Numbered from the stretch's first letter, positions 49,547-62,594 are shown. The stretch is DNA of 64,000 bases from Zoroaster sp. YZ-2022 (GCA_029582265.1 CM055816.1:9425877-9489876); one strand, 5' to 3'. Made by a program: numbers and translations. Notes: a model not told the origin generated them from the sequence alone.

Positions 49547-51379
49547 AAATTTTCTCCCCTGTCCCCCACCCTGAAAATGTCTGCTACGCCGCCCTGGTCT
49601 GGCCTAGTAATAATGGTTGGCATACGGTGAAGTGGTATATTCATTGCGTTGTCTTTCTCACAAGAGGGAGTCCTTCAATTCGTGTGACAGCTTAAATACA
49701 CAACAGATGGACTCATATGTTTCCTATAATAACCGTCTATTATTTGACGATGTGAACACGAAGCTAACACGTGCCCTCCATGGTTACCATGGGAATTTGT
49801 GAAAGCGGTTTCAATTTAAATTGTCACACTGCGCTTGGCAACGCACGACTGCGTATGACCAGCGAATAGAAACACCAGATTATTTATCAAGTCTCTGTGT
49901 AAAATTCACGTCTTCTCGAAAAAATTTGTTTTACGAGTTTTATTTATACAGTGTTAACTTTGCAAATGATTAGGTCATGTATTGCAGCACATATTGTAAT
50001 AACATTTACATAGTGTGAAGGATGAACACATAATGACAGGTGTTTATTATCAATATTGAATTGGGAAACCACGATATAATACCTTGTTACATTATTGCAC
50101 CTGTTTTTATAACCAGTTAACCAATGAAAAAGGGTACAGACTTTTAGGATGTACATCTTTTAGGATGGCATCTTCCCAAAACTCCATTTATTCCCCTGTT
50201 TTGGGCAGGTTCCCGGCAGCTTGACCTTCCTCTGAACACTACAACAGAATAGTCCGGGTTGTCCAGCGATAGCTGGCTGTCATCAAGGGATGATAGGATT
50301 AGTTAACCGCGGTTGCTGTTTCTTTGTGTGTCCACCAACACCGTTGTTGATTGTGGGGGATTAACTCTTTGTTAACACTTTGTTAAGCGATCTTTGTTTG
50401 GCTGCAAGGATCTGGCAGATAATGAGCTCTTTGTTATACCCAGAGGGAACTGGCCAAAATTTTGAGGCTTTGGGGGTTGGTGGAAGATGTCCTCCCTTAT
50501 TTACGGTTTAGCCATCTTGTTTTTCTTCCATTCAAGCCAATGTACCCAAACCGAGGCTGGAAGGAAAAACAGTCTGGCACCTTTTTATGAAATGAGAATT
50601 AGAACTGTCATTGTCATCGTGCATGCAGGGAATCAGACAAAGGATGGCGGCAGTTTGGCTGGCTCTTGTTTTTACAATACAGCAATGATTTCCCTCAAGT
50701 CATTCCAGTGACGCACCCTTGATGGGTGTAATCACTTAATCGAACATCTGCAAGCATTTTACATGTTTTCTGGTGTATTTTGCATTTAATTTATTTTCAT
50801 TATGAAAACAGGTTGATTTTAATATTTACTATAGCGGCCAGCATTTCCTTTTTCGAACTTTAAAGGGATTGTACACCATTTGTAAAATGTCTGTAAACTC
50901 ATCAACAATTTAAAAGAGTACTGTTATATCTATACAAACCTACCTTTAAAAGTTACCGCTTATTTATTCGTTGTTTTGTTAAGGAGAAAATACTGACAAT
51001 GCATTCAGATTTCTTTGCGTGTATTCTAATATGGAAAATATAAAATTAAGACTGTGCGTTTTCGGTTATTTCGGGAACCCGATACCCGAAATTGTAAATC
51101 TTCGGATACCCGGTTACTCGTAAACAATTTTTAAAAACACATAAAATATTCCCGAATGTATAAAATAACCAATATGAACACAAGTTTCTCTTGTTTAATT
51201 AGAGTCATAATAAATGTGGACTTATTATTATATTTCGTAACCAAGTGTATCGAGCATTTGCAGCTATTTCAGTATGATATTTTCATTTTACGTAATTATT
51301 GTCTCATCTCCTTGCTATATATTTCGCTCTTTTTTCCCAAGTCAATCTGTAATTTATATTTTTATTTTTGTAGTCTTTA

Positions 51380-51530
51380 ATTGTTATTTATTTTGGTAAT
51401 TATGTAACTTATTTATATATGTGAAGTTCTTTGTTTTATCTGAATTTATATTTTTATCAGCCATCCTGTAATTGGCGATTCTGTCGCTGTTGGATTTGGT
51501 CAATAAATAAATAAATAAATAAATAAATAT
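51380..51530 (+). mobile_element. Probable non-LTR retrotransposon 3' end with (AAAT)n tail
   Basis: 'gtaattggcgattctgtcgctg' followed by 'ttggatttggtc' and a run of AATA repeats (about 51,500-51,530). Termination in a short tandem A-rich repeat after a GC-richer 3' segment is typical of CR1/L2-like LINE tails. No coding part remains. Confidence 0.4.
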
Positions 51531-51773
51531 GAATAATTTCCCGCCTCTAGCCTATATTAAAAACGATTCGTAGTATCCCCATTCCCCACACAAAAAATGT
51601 TAACAAAAATCAGTGACTTCCACTTGTGTTGCTTAAATGTTCAGAATTTGTTTTTGAAAAGTCGTTTACGGTAATTGGAACCGAGAAATGGAACCGGTAA
51701 TTGACAGTTTCGGTCGGTATCGGATACCGGACACCCGACACAGCCTTAACATATATCGCAGTCATGGTCCATG

Positions 51774-52193
<420 letters not shown>

Positions 52194-52503
52194 GTCAGAT
52201 TTGAGATTGTATTCAAATTTTCTCGAAAATTAAAACATGTGAGACAGAATAATATAAGTATACATTTAGATAATTCAGGCCTCCCAGCGGAACCTATAAA
52301 AACCTATTTCAAATGGGAACCTATATTCCCCCAAAAACTATAAAACCTATTTTTAATCTCCTGCAACACATTTTCAACTTCCTCATAAAATCCTCATGGC
52401 TTTGAAGAAAAATTACTTCCTGAGTATAAAGAGATGAAGCAAAACAGTACCCAAACTGTACATTGTACTGCTCTTAGATTTTCTGCCGGACAGGGTATGC
52501 ATG

Positions 52504-52748
52504 GGCGGATCCAGAACATTTTTAGGGGGCTGAGAATCAAAACATTATTTTCAGTACTACAAGTGCCGCCACTTCCTATGCGCAACGGTTAGTACAGTAC
52601 TAAGTAGGTCACCTCCTATGTTTATCCCCACTGGGAATGGGAGTGTCTCCCTCCCTCCTCCTCTCTCTCTTTTCTCTCCTGTTTTTATTTTTTATTTTTA
52701 TTTTTAAACGATTTTAGGGGGCTACAGCCCTTAGCCCCTCCTGGATCC
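52504..52748. mobile_element. MITE with GGCGGATCCAG termini (copy 2)
   Basis: Left end GGCGGATCCAG intact; right end CTGGATCC, then the last bases diverge. It shares 'aacatttttagggggctgag', 'ggaatgggagtgtc' and 'cgattttagggggctacagcc' with copy 1. It carries an insertion of about 60 bp (gccgccacttcctatgcgca and onward) not found in copy 1. Confidence 0.65.
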
Positions 52749-53379
52749 TAATGGTATGGGGTAATGTACTTTGTTGCAAAAGTACTCAGAAGGTAGCAAT
52801 TTACAAAACTTGTTACTAACACTGCATAATCACAGAAATAACCTATAAAGCCCATATTTTGGCATTTAGTAAACCTATAGTAACCTATATTTTGCTTAAA
52901 ACACCTATTTAAAAACCTATATTTGGTAGATTAAGCACTGAGAGGCGGTGGTTCATTTTTTTTAAATTCGAAGGTTATTGCCAATGTTGTACACTCCTTT
53001 TAATGGGATAGTGTTGACAGAAATATGAACACATTACGAAGTCATTCGGAAGAAAAGGGGATTACGAGATATCCTATGACCAGTGAGACTGACTCCATTG
53101 TGCAGAATCCCCTAATGGAGTTTACCGCGTTATTCAATTACAAATGATATCTTAAGAGTATTCTTTTTCGCCGACAACAGCAAATGAAATGATGAGGATT
53201 TGATGCGTCATGGTAGATAGATATTGAGATTTCTTTCGGCACACCGGCGTGTAAAACTCTTCTTGAAGAAGTGGTCTCTGAGAAGAGCGGTTGTTTGTTC
53301 TCAACGTTTCGACTACTAATAAACATTTATTTGTAGTTACCTACCCGTCTCAGATGAGGGCAGAGTAGACTAGTCTCCA

Positions 53380-53891
53380 GGCCGATATTCATAAACCCTC
53401 TAACTTAGCAGCCAACTAGGCTTAGCAGCCTGCTAAATCCGTAGTTTCCTGCTCCGGTTACCAAACCCATTTTGTATTCAAAAAACCTTTAAGAATGTTG
53501 AGCTAGTTGCCAGCAGATATTTCTAGCGGGCAGCTGGGACGTTAGCAGTTCGAAACCACAAAATGGGAGAATGCAATTTGGGATTCAATAGGTATGGTGT
53601 TGTTTTGGCCCTGGCAAGACCAAGAGGGGCCAATGACTTTTAGAACGCAGTAAATCATGTACATGAGGCCTATGTAACCACAATGAGGCCAATTTTAACC
53701 CACAAATGATTATTCCCAAACACAGTGACTTAGAGACCCCCCAGATCAACTCTAGCGTTAGCAGCCAACTTAGCAACCACCTAAGCTAGCAAAGTTTATG
53801 AATATCACTTAGCTTCCAACTAGGCTTAGCTGTCAACTAGGGGCCACTTTAGTTGCCAACTAGGCTTAGCAAGTTTTGAATATCGGCCCAG
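53380..53891 (-). mobile_element. TTAGCAG-rich palindromic element, complete copy
   Basis: Bounded by GGCCGATATTCATAAAC at 53,380 and GTTTTGAATATCGGCC ending at 53,891. Next to each end are 'agcagccaactaggcttagc'-type repeats. The interior is the reverse complement of the 16.9-17.39 kb copy. It is noncoding, and the TIR form suggests a non-autonomous DNA element. Confidence 0.7.
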
Positions 53892-54211
53892 GACTTTTGG
53901 GTTACATATAGGCCTCATGTATAGGATTTACTGTTGTTCTTAAAAGTCATTTGACCCATCTTGGTCTTGCCAGTCCAAAACAACACCATACCCTATTGAA
54001 ATGCAAATTGCCATTCTCCGACTTTGGGGTTTTCCCGGAACTGCTAATGTCCTAGCTGCCTGCTGAAATATCTAGCTGGCAACTAGCTGGCAACATTTTT
54101 AGCAAGGTTTTATGAATACAAAATTAGTTGGAAAACTGGGCGGGAAACACGGATTTAGCAGGCTGCTAAGGCCCAGTTGGCTGCTAAGTTAGCAGGTTTT
54201 GAATATCGGCC
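53892..54211 (+). mobile_element. TTAGCAG-rich element, truncated copy in opposite orientation
   Basis: Starts within the family interior (gggttacatataggcctcat) and ends with the family terminus (tgctaagttagcagg, tttgaatatcggcc). With the previous element it forms an ~830 bp composite whose outermost ends are themselves inverted repeats. Confidence 0.65.
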
Positions 54212-54584
54212 CTGCTCTCTCCGTACCTTTATCTATTCATGTTTAATGCCCTTTTGTCTGATCCCAGGACCAGTACATGACTCTGCTTCTTGTTCCTTCT
54301 TCTTTCGTGTTCTTTCAAACCCTGACTAACTTCTGCCCACTATTGTGTTTATGTATGTGTTCAAATTTTTATATTGTCCATTTTGCTTTTTAGAAAGAAC
54401 CTTAGGTTCGAAACGTAAGGCCAATAAAAAATTATTTTGAAATTTTTTCTACCCGTCCATTGGGTTGGTAAGCAATTTGCAACACTAATTCTCCAGAATT
54501 TTGGGTTGGTAAGCAGTTTGCAAACAGCTAATTCTCTAGTAACTTTGGGTTGTAAGGTTTGCAAAAAGCTAATTTCTAGGGAGA

Positions 54585-54730
54585 ACTTGTAGCTTTTGCA
54601 TGGTGAGGGGGATAAGTAAGAGGTTGCGGTGACATGTAAATGCTCAATTGAGTAGTAAATTGTTCTGAAAAAAACTGGAGGTAAACCCCGACGTTTCGAT
54701 CATAATGCTCTGATCGTCCTCATTCTCTAT
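54585..54730 (+). repeat. 'gacgtttcgatcag' repeat family, forward copy
   Basis: 'aacttgtagcttttgcatgg', 'aagagg.ttgcggtgacatg', 'attgagtagtaaattgttctg', 'aactggaggta', 'ccgacgtttcgatcataatg' and 'ctctgatcgtcctcattctc'. A surrounding short repeat 'agctaattctctagtaattttgggttgg' (in parts) recurs at about 54,480-54,560 and 54,760-54,850. Confidence 0.6.
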
Positions 54731-55448
54731 TAATTTTTTGGGGTTTGGGGTTTGCCACAGCTAATTCTCTGTAATTTGGGTTGGTAAGCGTTTGCAAACA
54801 GCTAATTCTCTAGTAATTTTGGGGTTGGTGGGAGTTTGACAGCTAATTTCTAGGTAACTAGGTTTGCATGGTAGAGAAAAAGAGTAATTGCGTGGGAACA
54901 TGTGAAATGTACAGTATAAAATTCTAAAGAATAGACAAATTGAGTTTGACGTGAAAACCTATCGTTCCTTTGCTACACCTTTTATTTAAGGAAGCAGGGG
55001 GGAGCCTAATTTCTGGTAATTGGGGGTTGGGAACCCGGGGTTTTTTTAGGGTTCGGAACCAGGAGAAATATGGTTCAGGGAGAACCATGGGACTTACGGT
55101 TAATATGGTTCGGGGAGAACCATGGGACTTCACGGGTTATCCAAAAAAAACGATAATTATGAAACCCGACCTGAATATTATATACTATTAATTTATATTA
55201 AAAATACTTTTTATAAAATTTTACTTTTTTTTTTAAATTTTCCAAAATTTTTTTTTCACAATTATATACAATGCCATTTTAATGAACAGGTGCTTGTTAT
55301 TATGTTCATTCGATTAATCATTTGACTGATGCACGTTTTGTATATCCTTAGGAAGCATGACCTGGCAAATGGTTCATTACTTCCGTTCCACTTAACTAAA
55401 TGGGGATGGATAACGTGATATTAAAACCTCCTTTATTAATTATATTAA

Positions 55449-55718
55449 CCCTCCTACTATAGTGAACTTTGGGTGCAAGTAGTATAGTGGTAAAAACCAG
55501 TCAACTGCCTTTTTTGACTGTTGACCAAATGTGCACACAGGGCATTTTGACTGGTTTTTCCCGTCATTTTGACCTGTAAATTACCTGACCATTTTGACCT
55601 GTAAATGTACTTAATACTACAGTAAGGTTTGACAGTGTTTGACTTTATGCACTAGATATACCTTGGCAAGTATATCAACATTTTGACTGATTTGACCCTT
55701 GCAGTCATAGGAGGGTTT
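55449..55718 (+). mobile_element. piggyBac-type MITE, GTCAAAA family (reference copy)
   Basis: TTAA at 55,445-55,448 followed by CCCTCCTACTATAGTG; the right end is TAGGAGGG, then TTTTTAA. The interior has 'ttttgactgttgaccaaatg', 'cattttgactgg', 'cattttgacctgtaaat' (twice) and 'caacattttgactgatttgac'. It matches 15,124-15,435 reversed. TTAA flanks with CCC/GGG ends indicate piggyBac-type mobilisation. Confidence 0.7.
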
Positions 55719-55751
55719 TTAATTAGGGAAATACATTACTTTATGGATGTA

Positions 55752-56350
55752 AATACACATCACCTTTTAATTCCCCATATTTTAAGAATATCTCAACAAG
55801 TATTGCTAATTTTTAAACTAAAAGCAAAAGACAGAATGACATGTTTCTGAAGTGTAAAGAAATGGTTGAAATTCAATCATGCATGCACAATTGACAGTGA
55901 TTTGAATGAAAATCAGCTGAAAAAAAATTGCAGTACAAAGCATTGTTCAATGGCATGTTACACATGTAGTTTTCTGAAGAACTCATGCATCAATAACAAT
56001 GGTATCGATGGCTGTTTATAATAAGAAAAAAAATATTCAAAGAGCAATGCAACATGCATGTCCATTGTTTTAGAAGGGTAGAGCTTAATATGGAATTGGT
56101 CCCATTATTCTCCATAACTGAGTTCTTACAGAAAACCATGTGTAAATGCCCTTGAAGAAGCTTTGTACTGCAACTTTTCCAGCTGAATTTCCCTTCAAAT
56201 TACTGTCAATTGTGCATGCATGATTGAATTTCAACCATTCTATAGAGCTGTGTAGACCATGTCATTGTCATTTGCTTTTTGAATTTTAAAATCATCAATC
56301 TTTGAGATATTCTTTAAAAATATAGGGAACAGAAGGTGATGGGTGTATTA
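55752..56350. mobile_element. Long terminal-inverted-repeat element
   Basis: The arms are 55,752-55,985 and about 56,140-56,350. The left has 'aatacacatcacctttt', 'aagaatatctcaa', 'aaaagcaaaagacagaatgaca', 'ggttgaaattcaatcatgca', 'tgcacaattgacagtgattt' and 'ttgcagtacaaagc'; the right has the complement of each in reverse order. The central ~150 bp is unique and noncoding. MITE or foldback type. Confidence 0.7.
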
Positions 56351-56629
56351 GAGTGTTTTTTTTAGATTGATAAAATATAATGGTGACAAGTCCAAATTAA
56401 AGTTTTTTCTGCCACCTGCACATTCCTTACTGGTGAGAAACCCCATTCTAAGTAGTGATGACCCAGCAGTGAGGCTCTAGTCAGGGTATGTGATGTCCAA
56501 ATATGGATGACCACTTACATCGATTTGCTTAGACAGCCTCTCTTTCTCAAACCAACCAAACATATAAATTTTATTGTCTAATTATTCAAAATGTATCATT
56601 CATAAGGGATGACACAAGTCCTTTAGTAT

Positions 56630-56955
56630 GATCTTATAGAAAGTGTTCATAGATTGTGTATATAAACCTTTGGGAATTTTAGTGAGAGGAGAGAATGCCT
56701 TTACCATCCGACATGTATAAAACCGTATCATCAACCGTAAACCTGTCTCAACTCATATCTTTGTTATCGTCTGTACTGATATAACCTGGGTTATGACTTA
56801 TAAGAAAGTGTTCATAGATTGTTATATAAACCTTTGTGAATTTTTAGTGAGAGAGAGAATGCCTTCACCATCCGACATGTATAAAACCGTATCATCAACC
56901 ATAAACCCCGTCTCCCAAATCATATCTTTTCTTATCGTCTGTACCAATAGCCTAA
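56630..56955 (+). repeat. Two tandem copies of a ~165 bp unit
   Basis: 'agaaagtgttcatagattgt', 'atataaacctttg.gaattttagtgagag', 'ccatccgacatgtataaaac', 'cgtatcatcaacc' and 'tatcgtctgtac' occur once in 56,638-56,780 and again in 56,803-56,944, with few differences. The 91-codon frame at 56,793-57,068 is built from this and is not credible as a gene. Confidence 0.8.
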
Positions 56956-57579
56956 CTGGTCATTTATACATTTTAAATTGTTCAAACATTTCCCTTTGTC
57001 TCCAAAATGTTCCAATAATTTCTCAGTCTGTTTGGTACCATAAACAACTTCACATCAAGGTCGTCTGATGATTATAATCCAGTAAATTTGTAATCGGAAT
57101 TACAAAAAACAAATCCGCCCACCCGCCTCCTTCTAAGTCGTACTTATCGCTGTTATTGTTACACAAAATGCACTCATCTGTGTTTTAATGGCGCCGGAAT
57201 AATTATTTTCCAGTTAGGTAGGCAAGGTTTACTAATCTGCCCTTTTCATCTTCATTATTTTACTCTTAAATTAAATTGTCGTCTCATGAATGTATCTCAT
57301 CACCGCTTTTTCTGTTATTCACATTCACTTTGCAGCGACGAAACAACCAATTAAAGGTGAAAATTTGAGTATACTGTTTAAATTTGGGTAAAGGGTATAT
57401 GTTTATCCTTTACAAGGGGGGCGCTTTTTTTGTGAGAGACAACAGAACCCAGTGTCACAGCAGCAGTGGACGTTAGTGTTTGGGAACGAACACTGTTAAT
57501 AGTTAAGATAATGTCTTTGAAAAGGTGTGGAATTCAGTCAAATTGTATGCACAAATCAACCATGATGTTTATTAAAAAG

Positions 57580-58110
57580 ATGCCACTGTGACACAGAATA
57601 TGCAAATTCTCACGAATATGACCAAAAGTGCCTTAAATGATCAAACCCAAATTTAAAAGAATTGTAATTTGATAATTATGATCCCACGGTGACGTCACAA
57701 ATTTGCTCATGAATATGCAAGTTCTAATTATAATAAGACCAAAACGTGCCTTAAAATGTATCAAAAATTAAGAGAATTGTAATTTGATAATTATGATCCC
57801 ACGGTGACGTCACAAATTTGCTCATGAATATGCAAGTTCTAATTATAATATAGACCAAAACGTGCCTTAAAATGTATCAAAAAAATTAAGAATTAATTTG
57901 CATAATTATGATCCCGGTGACGTCACAAATTTGCTCATGAATATGCAAGTTCTAATTATAATATAGACCCAAAAAGTGCCTTAAAAAAGTATCAAAACAA
58001 TTAAGAATTGTAAATTCATAATTATTATGATCCCACGGTAACGTCACAAATTTGTTCATGAATATGCAAATTCTAATTAGAATATAGACCAAAAAATGCC
58101 TTAAAGGCAT
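57580..58110 (+). repeat. ~115 bp tandem repeat carrying CRE-like octamers
   Basis: Four and a half units of 'aattatgatcccacggtgac', 'gtcacaaatttgctcatgaa', 'tatgcaagttctaattataa', 'gaccaaaacgtgccttaaaa'. A perfect TGACGTCA is at 57,690-57,697, 57,805-57,812 and 57,918-57,925, and a one-base variant TAACGTCA at 58,039. Each unit also has 'atgaatatgcaa(g/a)', close to an octamer motif. No gene is recognisable next to it. Confidence 0.85.
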
Positions 58111-59044
58111 CAACCCATCCACAAATTTTTAAACCCGTTTGTCCTTGACACATGAGATTGGGGTGTATTAATCACTGTTATAAACATGAAACTATCTCCT
58201 TGTTGCAGGTACAACGGACATTAACATAAAATAGCACTCCCAAAAATTGTACAACTCGGGGTTTGGAATAACAAAAAAGGGTCCCAGATTTGACCAAACC
58301 TCCCTGTTTCATTAGCCCGACCGCCCTTTAGGGGGGGGGGTGGGTGAGAAAAAAAAGTTGATAACCGGTTAACCACGTGTATTGATTCCTGTTTACCATA
58401 CAGTCAGCCGGAAAAAAACTGACGGGAAAAGGGATTTTTGATCAATGCGCAAAAAACTGTGAAATCAAAATCGCTCTGTTTAATTAGAATAGAATCAAGT
58501 CTTGTTTATTCAAATTAGTCATTGAACCCGTGTATGTTTAAAAAGTTTTAAACCCGTTTTTTTAATTACAAAAAAGATACCTTTATAATTATCTTATTTT
58601 TTATAAAAAAACCCTTTCATAGTACTTTTTAAAGGGCAAGTAAAAAATTATTGGCAAACTGCTTCTTGGATATGCCACTTTTGAATCAAGATATCAAAAA
58701 ACCAAATTTTGGAAATGTTCATTTAATGTGGAGTCTATATCATCGAAACTGTAAAAAAAAAAAAAATACTGAAAAAATGAGAAAAAATGTCCCGTATTCA
58801 ACTTTTAAAAGGTGATTAAAACCCCTAACCTTCCCAAATCTAAAATTTTTTAATGGGGGTTTTTGAAGGATTGGGGGTACATGCACATGCTTTTTGCTAA
58901 AGTGAAGGATTTTGGAGGATTGAGGTTATTAGGTACTTCCCATTCCAGGGCCATGAAATTTTTTGGTTGTAGGATTGCAAGGTCAGTGTTTGGGGCAGTA
59001 AGTGCTTTTTTACTATCTGAATGATTTTTGGGGATTAGATTATT

Positions 59045-59785
59045 TTAAAAAAGGGGCCTGGGAGTTAGGAAGGATTCAGGTTTGTACAAATGGGCCTAGG
59101 GAGTTAGGAAGGATTCAGGTTTTTTAAGCAAAGCCCGGGGATCTAGGGGATTCAGGAGTGTGGGGCCTGGGTTGGGGGAAGGACCAGGTTATTTTAACAA
59201 ATGGCCCGGGACCCCGGGGGAAGGATTCGGGTTATGTGTAAGCAAATGGGCCTAGGGAGTTAGGAAGGATTCAGGTTATGTTTTTACAATCAGCCAGGGA
59301 TTAGGAAGGATTCAGGTTTTTTTAAGCAAATTGGGGGGTTTAGGAAGGATTCGGGTTTTGTGTAAGCAAAGGGAAGGGTGGGAAGGTTTCAGTTTTGTAA
59401 GCAAAGGGGCCTAGGAGGGGGAGGAAGGTTTTGTAAAAATGGCCTAGGGGAGTTAGGGGAAGGATTCAGGTTATTTTTAAGCAAAATGGGCCCAAAGGGG
59501 AATTTTAGGGAAAGGGATTAGGTTTGTGTGGGCAAATGGGTCGGGGAATTAGGGAAGGGACTTTGTAAGAAAGGCCTAGGAGTTGGGAAGGATTCAGGTT
59601 ATTTTAAGCAAAGGGGCCTGGGGATTGGGAAAGGGTTTCGGTTATTTTAAGCAAGGGTAGGGAGTTGGGAAGGATTCAGGTTATGTGTAAGCAAAAAGGG
59701 CCTAGGGAGTTAGGGAAGGGATTGCCAGGTAAGCAAAGGGGCCTAGGGAGTTAGGAAGGATTCAGGTTTGTAAGCAAAAACCCTG
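59045..59785 (+). repeat. ~48 bp G-rich minisatellite
   Basis: About 15 noisy units of 'gggcctagggagttaggaag', 'gattcaggtta', 'tttaagcaaa'. Precursor-like forms begin near 58,860. Unit length varies through indels, probably sequence error. Confidence 0.8.
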
Positions 59786-60849
59786 GGGACAATTTCATTT
59801 TAAATGAATGCACTTTTAAAAACTTTTGGGGATTATTGGAAACTTCAGATACTAGTTTTGTATTTTTTAAAAAGTTAATTTTAAACCCGCTATGGATATG
59901 TTTACTTTTTTTTGAACCAAGATATTCATTAAAAAACCCACCCTGTGAAATCTTCAGTTTAATGGAGTCTGTCATGAAAAAAAAAACATTTACAATTTTA
60001 CGAAAAAGTAGCCGTGGCAACTTCATATATACGGCTTGGCGATATCTTTTTTTCACCCACGATATACGGAACAACGCATTTTCGATAATATCACGTTTTT
60101 TTTTTCGTCCATGCGATTGCTTTAGAGCCGATAACCACGGGTTGTACCCTAAAAGCGTCAAAAATAACACAAATTGGGTTGCAGAGCTTTTGTATTTCCC
60201 TTTTGTTTCTCACTTCCAAAAGCAAAAAGACTTTGTTTCATGGTTTCGACGACCAATGGGTTTTTTTTTTTATCGCGATATTTTTTAAACGCGATTTGGA
60301 TACCCGATAATTTAAAAAGGGTTTCCCGATATCGAAGGGAAAAAAAAAGGTACCGCGATATTCGATAAAGGGCCCCAAAATTAATATATCATTAATTTTT
60401 TCGAGTTTTCCAAGAGGGGACTGAATTTTTTCAGGAAAATTGACCCCTAAAACAGATAATTACTAATGTTGTTTTAAAGAAGCATTTTTGGGGGAATGTT
60501 TTTTTATCGGAAATATCAGACCTTTTATTTTCCCTAACAGAAAATATCATTTTCAAAGGAAATAAAGAGGATTTAATTTTAAACCCCGGTCTATGTAATG
60601 GTTAGCTTTTTTGACCAAAATTTTATAACGCCCTTGTTTTTTATCTACTTACGTTCAATTATTTTGCGAAATTACTAAATTTAAAAAGGGTAATGAAATG
60701 GGGAAAAATACCCCCCCAAAGAATACCGGGAAAATTTTAAAATGTTTTTGGGAGGTTATTTCATCGGATGGCCTCATATGGGACGTGCGGGGTATTTTTA
60801 AAATAGATTGGTGAAATTTTTGGGTTCGGGAGATAAAAATTTGATTTAA

Positions 60850-60985
60850 TTTGCCCCACCCCGAGTTGTATGCACTGGCCCAGTGTTTTCCCCCGGTGTC
60901 TGTATTCCAGGCAACCCCCGGGGGGATTCAACCCCGACCTCCGTTACAGTGCAGACGTCTTAACCTTCAAACCACCGAGTTTTTG
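60850..60985 (-). mobile_element. tRNA-derived SINE-like fragment
   Basis: On the minus strand 'ctcggtggtttgaaggttaag' is followed by 'gacgtctgcactgtaacgg' and 'aggtcggggttgaatcc', an A-box/B-box pair at tRNA spacing. The head differs from the main SINE family. The tail is not recognisable in the noisy flank. Confidence 0.45.
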
Positions 60986-62091
60986 GGTGACGTTTTCCCT
61001 AGAATTATAAGGGGGTTTCCCCAAATTTATATAGTTGGTGTTTTTGGGTCGGGAGATAAACAATTGATTTAATTTTGCTTACCACGTTTTTATGCACGTT
61101 GTCATTTTCCAGTCTGTAAAAAACCACAGGCGACAAAGTATTTTTAAGTTCTGCCGAGCGGGGGCCCGTTCAGTTGGGCGTGCTGAGACCCGTGGTCTGA
61201 AATGTTTTTGATGTATGTTTGAGTGCTTTGTACATACTCATGGCGGTCTTGAAGTTTGGGTTTTGAACAGGAAACCCAGTGTTTGTTGAAGAAGCGGTGA
61301 TGCATGAAACGTTTGGGTTAAGTTGCGTCGTTCCCCGGGGAACCCAAACTTCCCCGTAGCGCCTACCACGATACCAGGCGGGCCCGGGGCTGGTAGCAGA
61401 ATTCAACCATGGTCGGGGGTGCGCGCTTTTGGAGAAACGCCGGGGTTTGGATTACAGCAGCTCACTTTTCATTGGCAACAGACTCGTAATACCGAGACAA
61501 AGTGACCATGTTCACGAGTTAAAAAAAATCGTGATTTTACCAGTAAAAATTAACGTTTTTAGTGGATATCTGTGGCTCAAATTAGGGGAAAAAGTAAGCA
61601 AATGATTATCATAAATAATATTTGTAGTTTGCGGGGGAAAAGGATAAGAAATTTTTTAGGAACCAGGGAAATTTCAAATTAGTTTTCTTTTCAATTAGTA
61701 ATTGAGTTGTACCCGTTCTCTTCAGCCAATACCAATTTGAAATTTAATGTGTCCCCCCAAAAAGTCTTACATTAAAAAACAATTTTTTTTGGGGCAATAT
61801 AAATCTCTTGATTTGTGATCCTTTTCCCAATAAAACCCAAAAAAAATTTGTAACAAATTAATAATATTAATGCATTTGATTTGTTCATGTCAACGTCATA
61901 CAGAAAAAAATGTACATAATTTTTAAGTGATACAAAAGATAGATCAACAAAACAGGTGTAGATAAATTTTATAAAAAAAACCCAAAAATATAAAAAATGT
62001 TGTGTAAAAAAACAGGTTTACCTTTCCTATGGAGAAAAAAACATATTTTAAAAAAATTTTTACTCAAAAAAAAAAAATTTTAAAAATTTAA

Positions 62092-62092
62092 A

Positions 62093-62168
<76 letters not shown>

Positions 62169-62189
62169 TAATAATAATAATAATAATAA

Positions 62190-62229
<40 letters not shown>

Positions 62230-62594
62230 TAAATAATAATAATAATAATAATAAAAAAATTTAAAAAAATTTTAAAATAAAATAATAATAAAAAATTTTT
62301 AGTTTTATATAGCGCATTCCACCAAATTGGTGCTAAAGGCCCATTATATTATTACCCTGCTCATCAGGCTCATAAATCATTCCTGAAACCATCCAGCTCC
62401 CGAGTATACAGCTCATGCTGCCATTACAGCGCATAAGGGCTAATAAAACCCGAAACCCAAACCCTTTGTCAGGGCCCTTTTCCCCCGGGTGGAAAAAAGG
62501 GGAAAAGGACAAGACCATGTTGGGGGGGATTCGAACCAATTTAGACTCAGCCATCAAAAAAACCCCCGATCATAAACCGCTGACTATGGCACCC
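62092..62594 (-). mobile_element. tRNA-derived SINE with (ATT)n tail, reverse copy (copy F)
   Basis: Read from 62,594 on the minus strand it has the 'ggtgggtgccatagtcagcgg' head and a damaged B box (ggttcgaatcccccc). A distorted central part follows, then 'gctgtatactcgggagctgg', 'aatgatttatgagcctgatg', 'agcagggtaataatataatg' and 'gcgctatataaaac', with a long (ATT)n tail seen as (AAT)n at 62,094-62,290. Confidence 0.8.

Noticed and set aside
59751..60288. Overlapping frames of about 140-150 codons on both strands
   Set aside because: Found in the homopolymer-inflated region; both strands are open over the same bases and neither shows a known domain.
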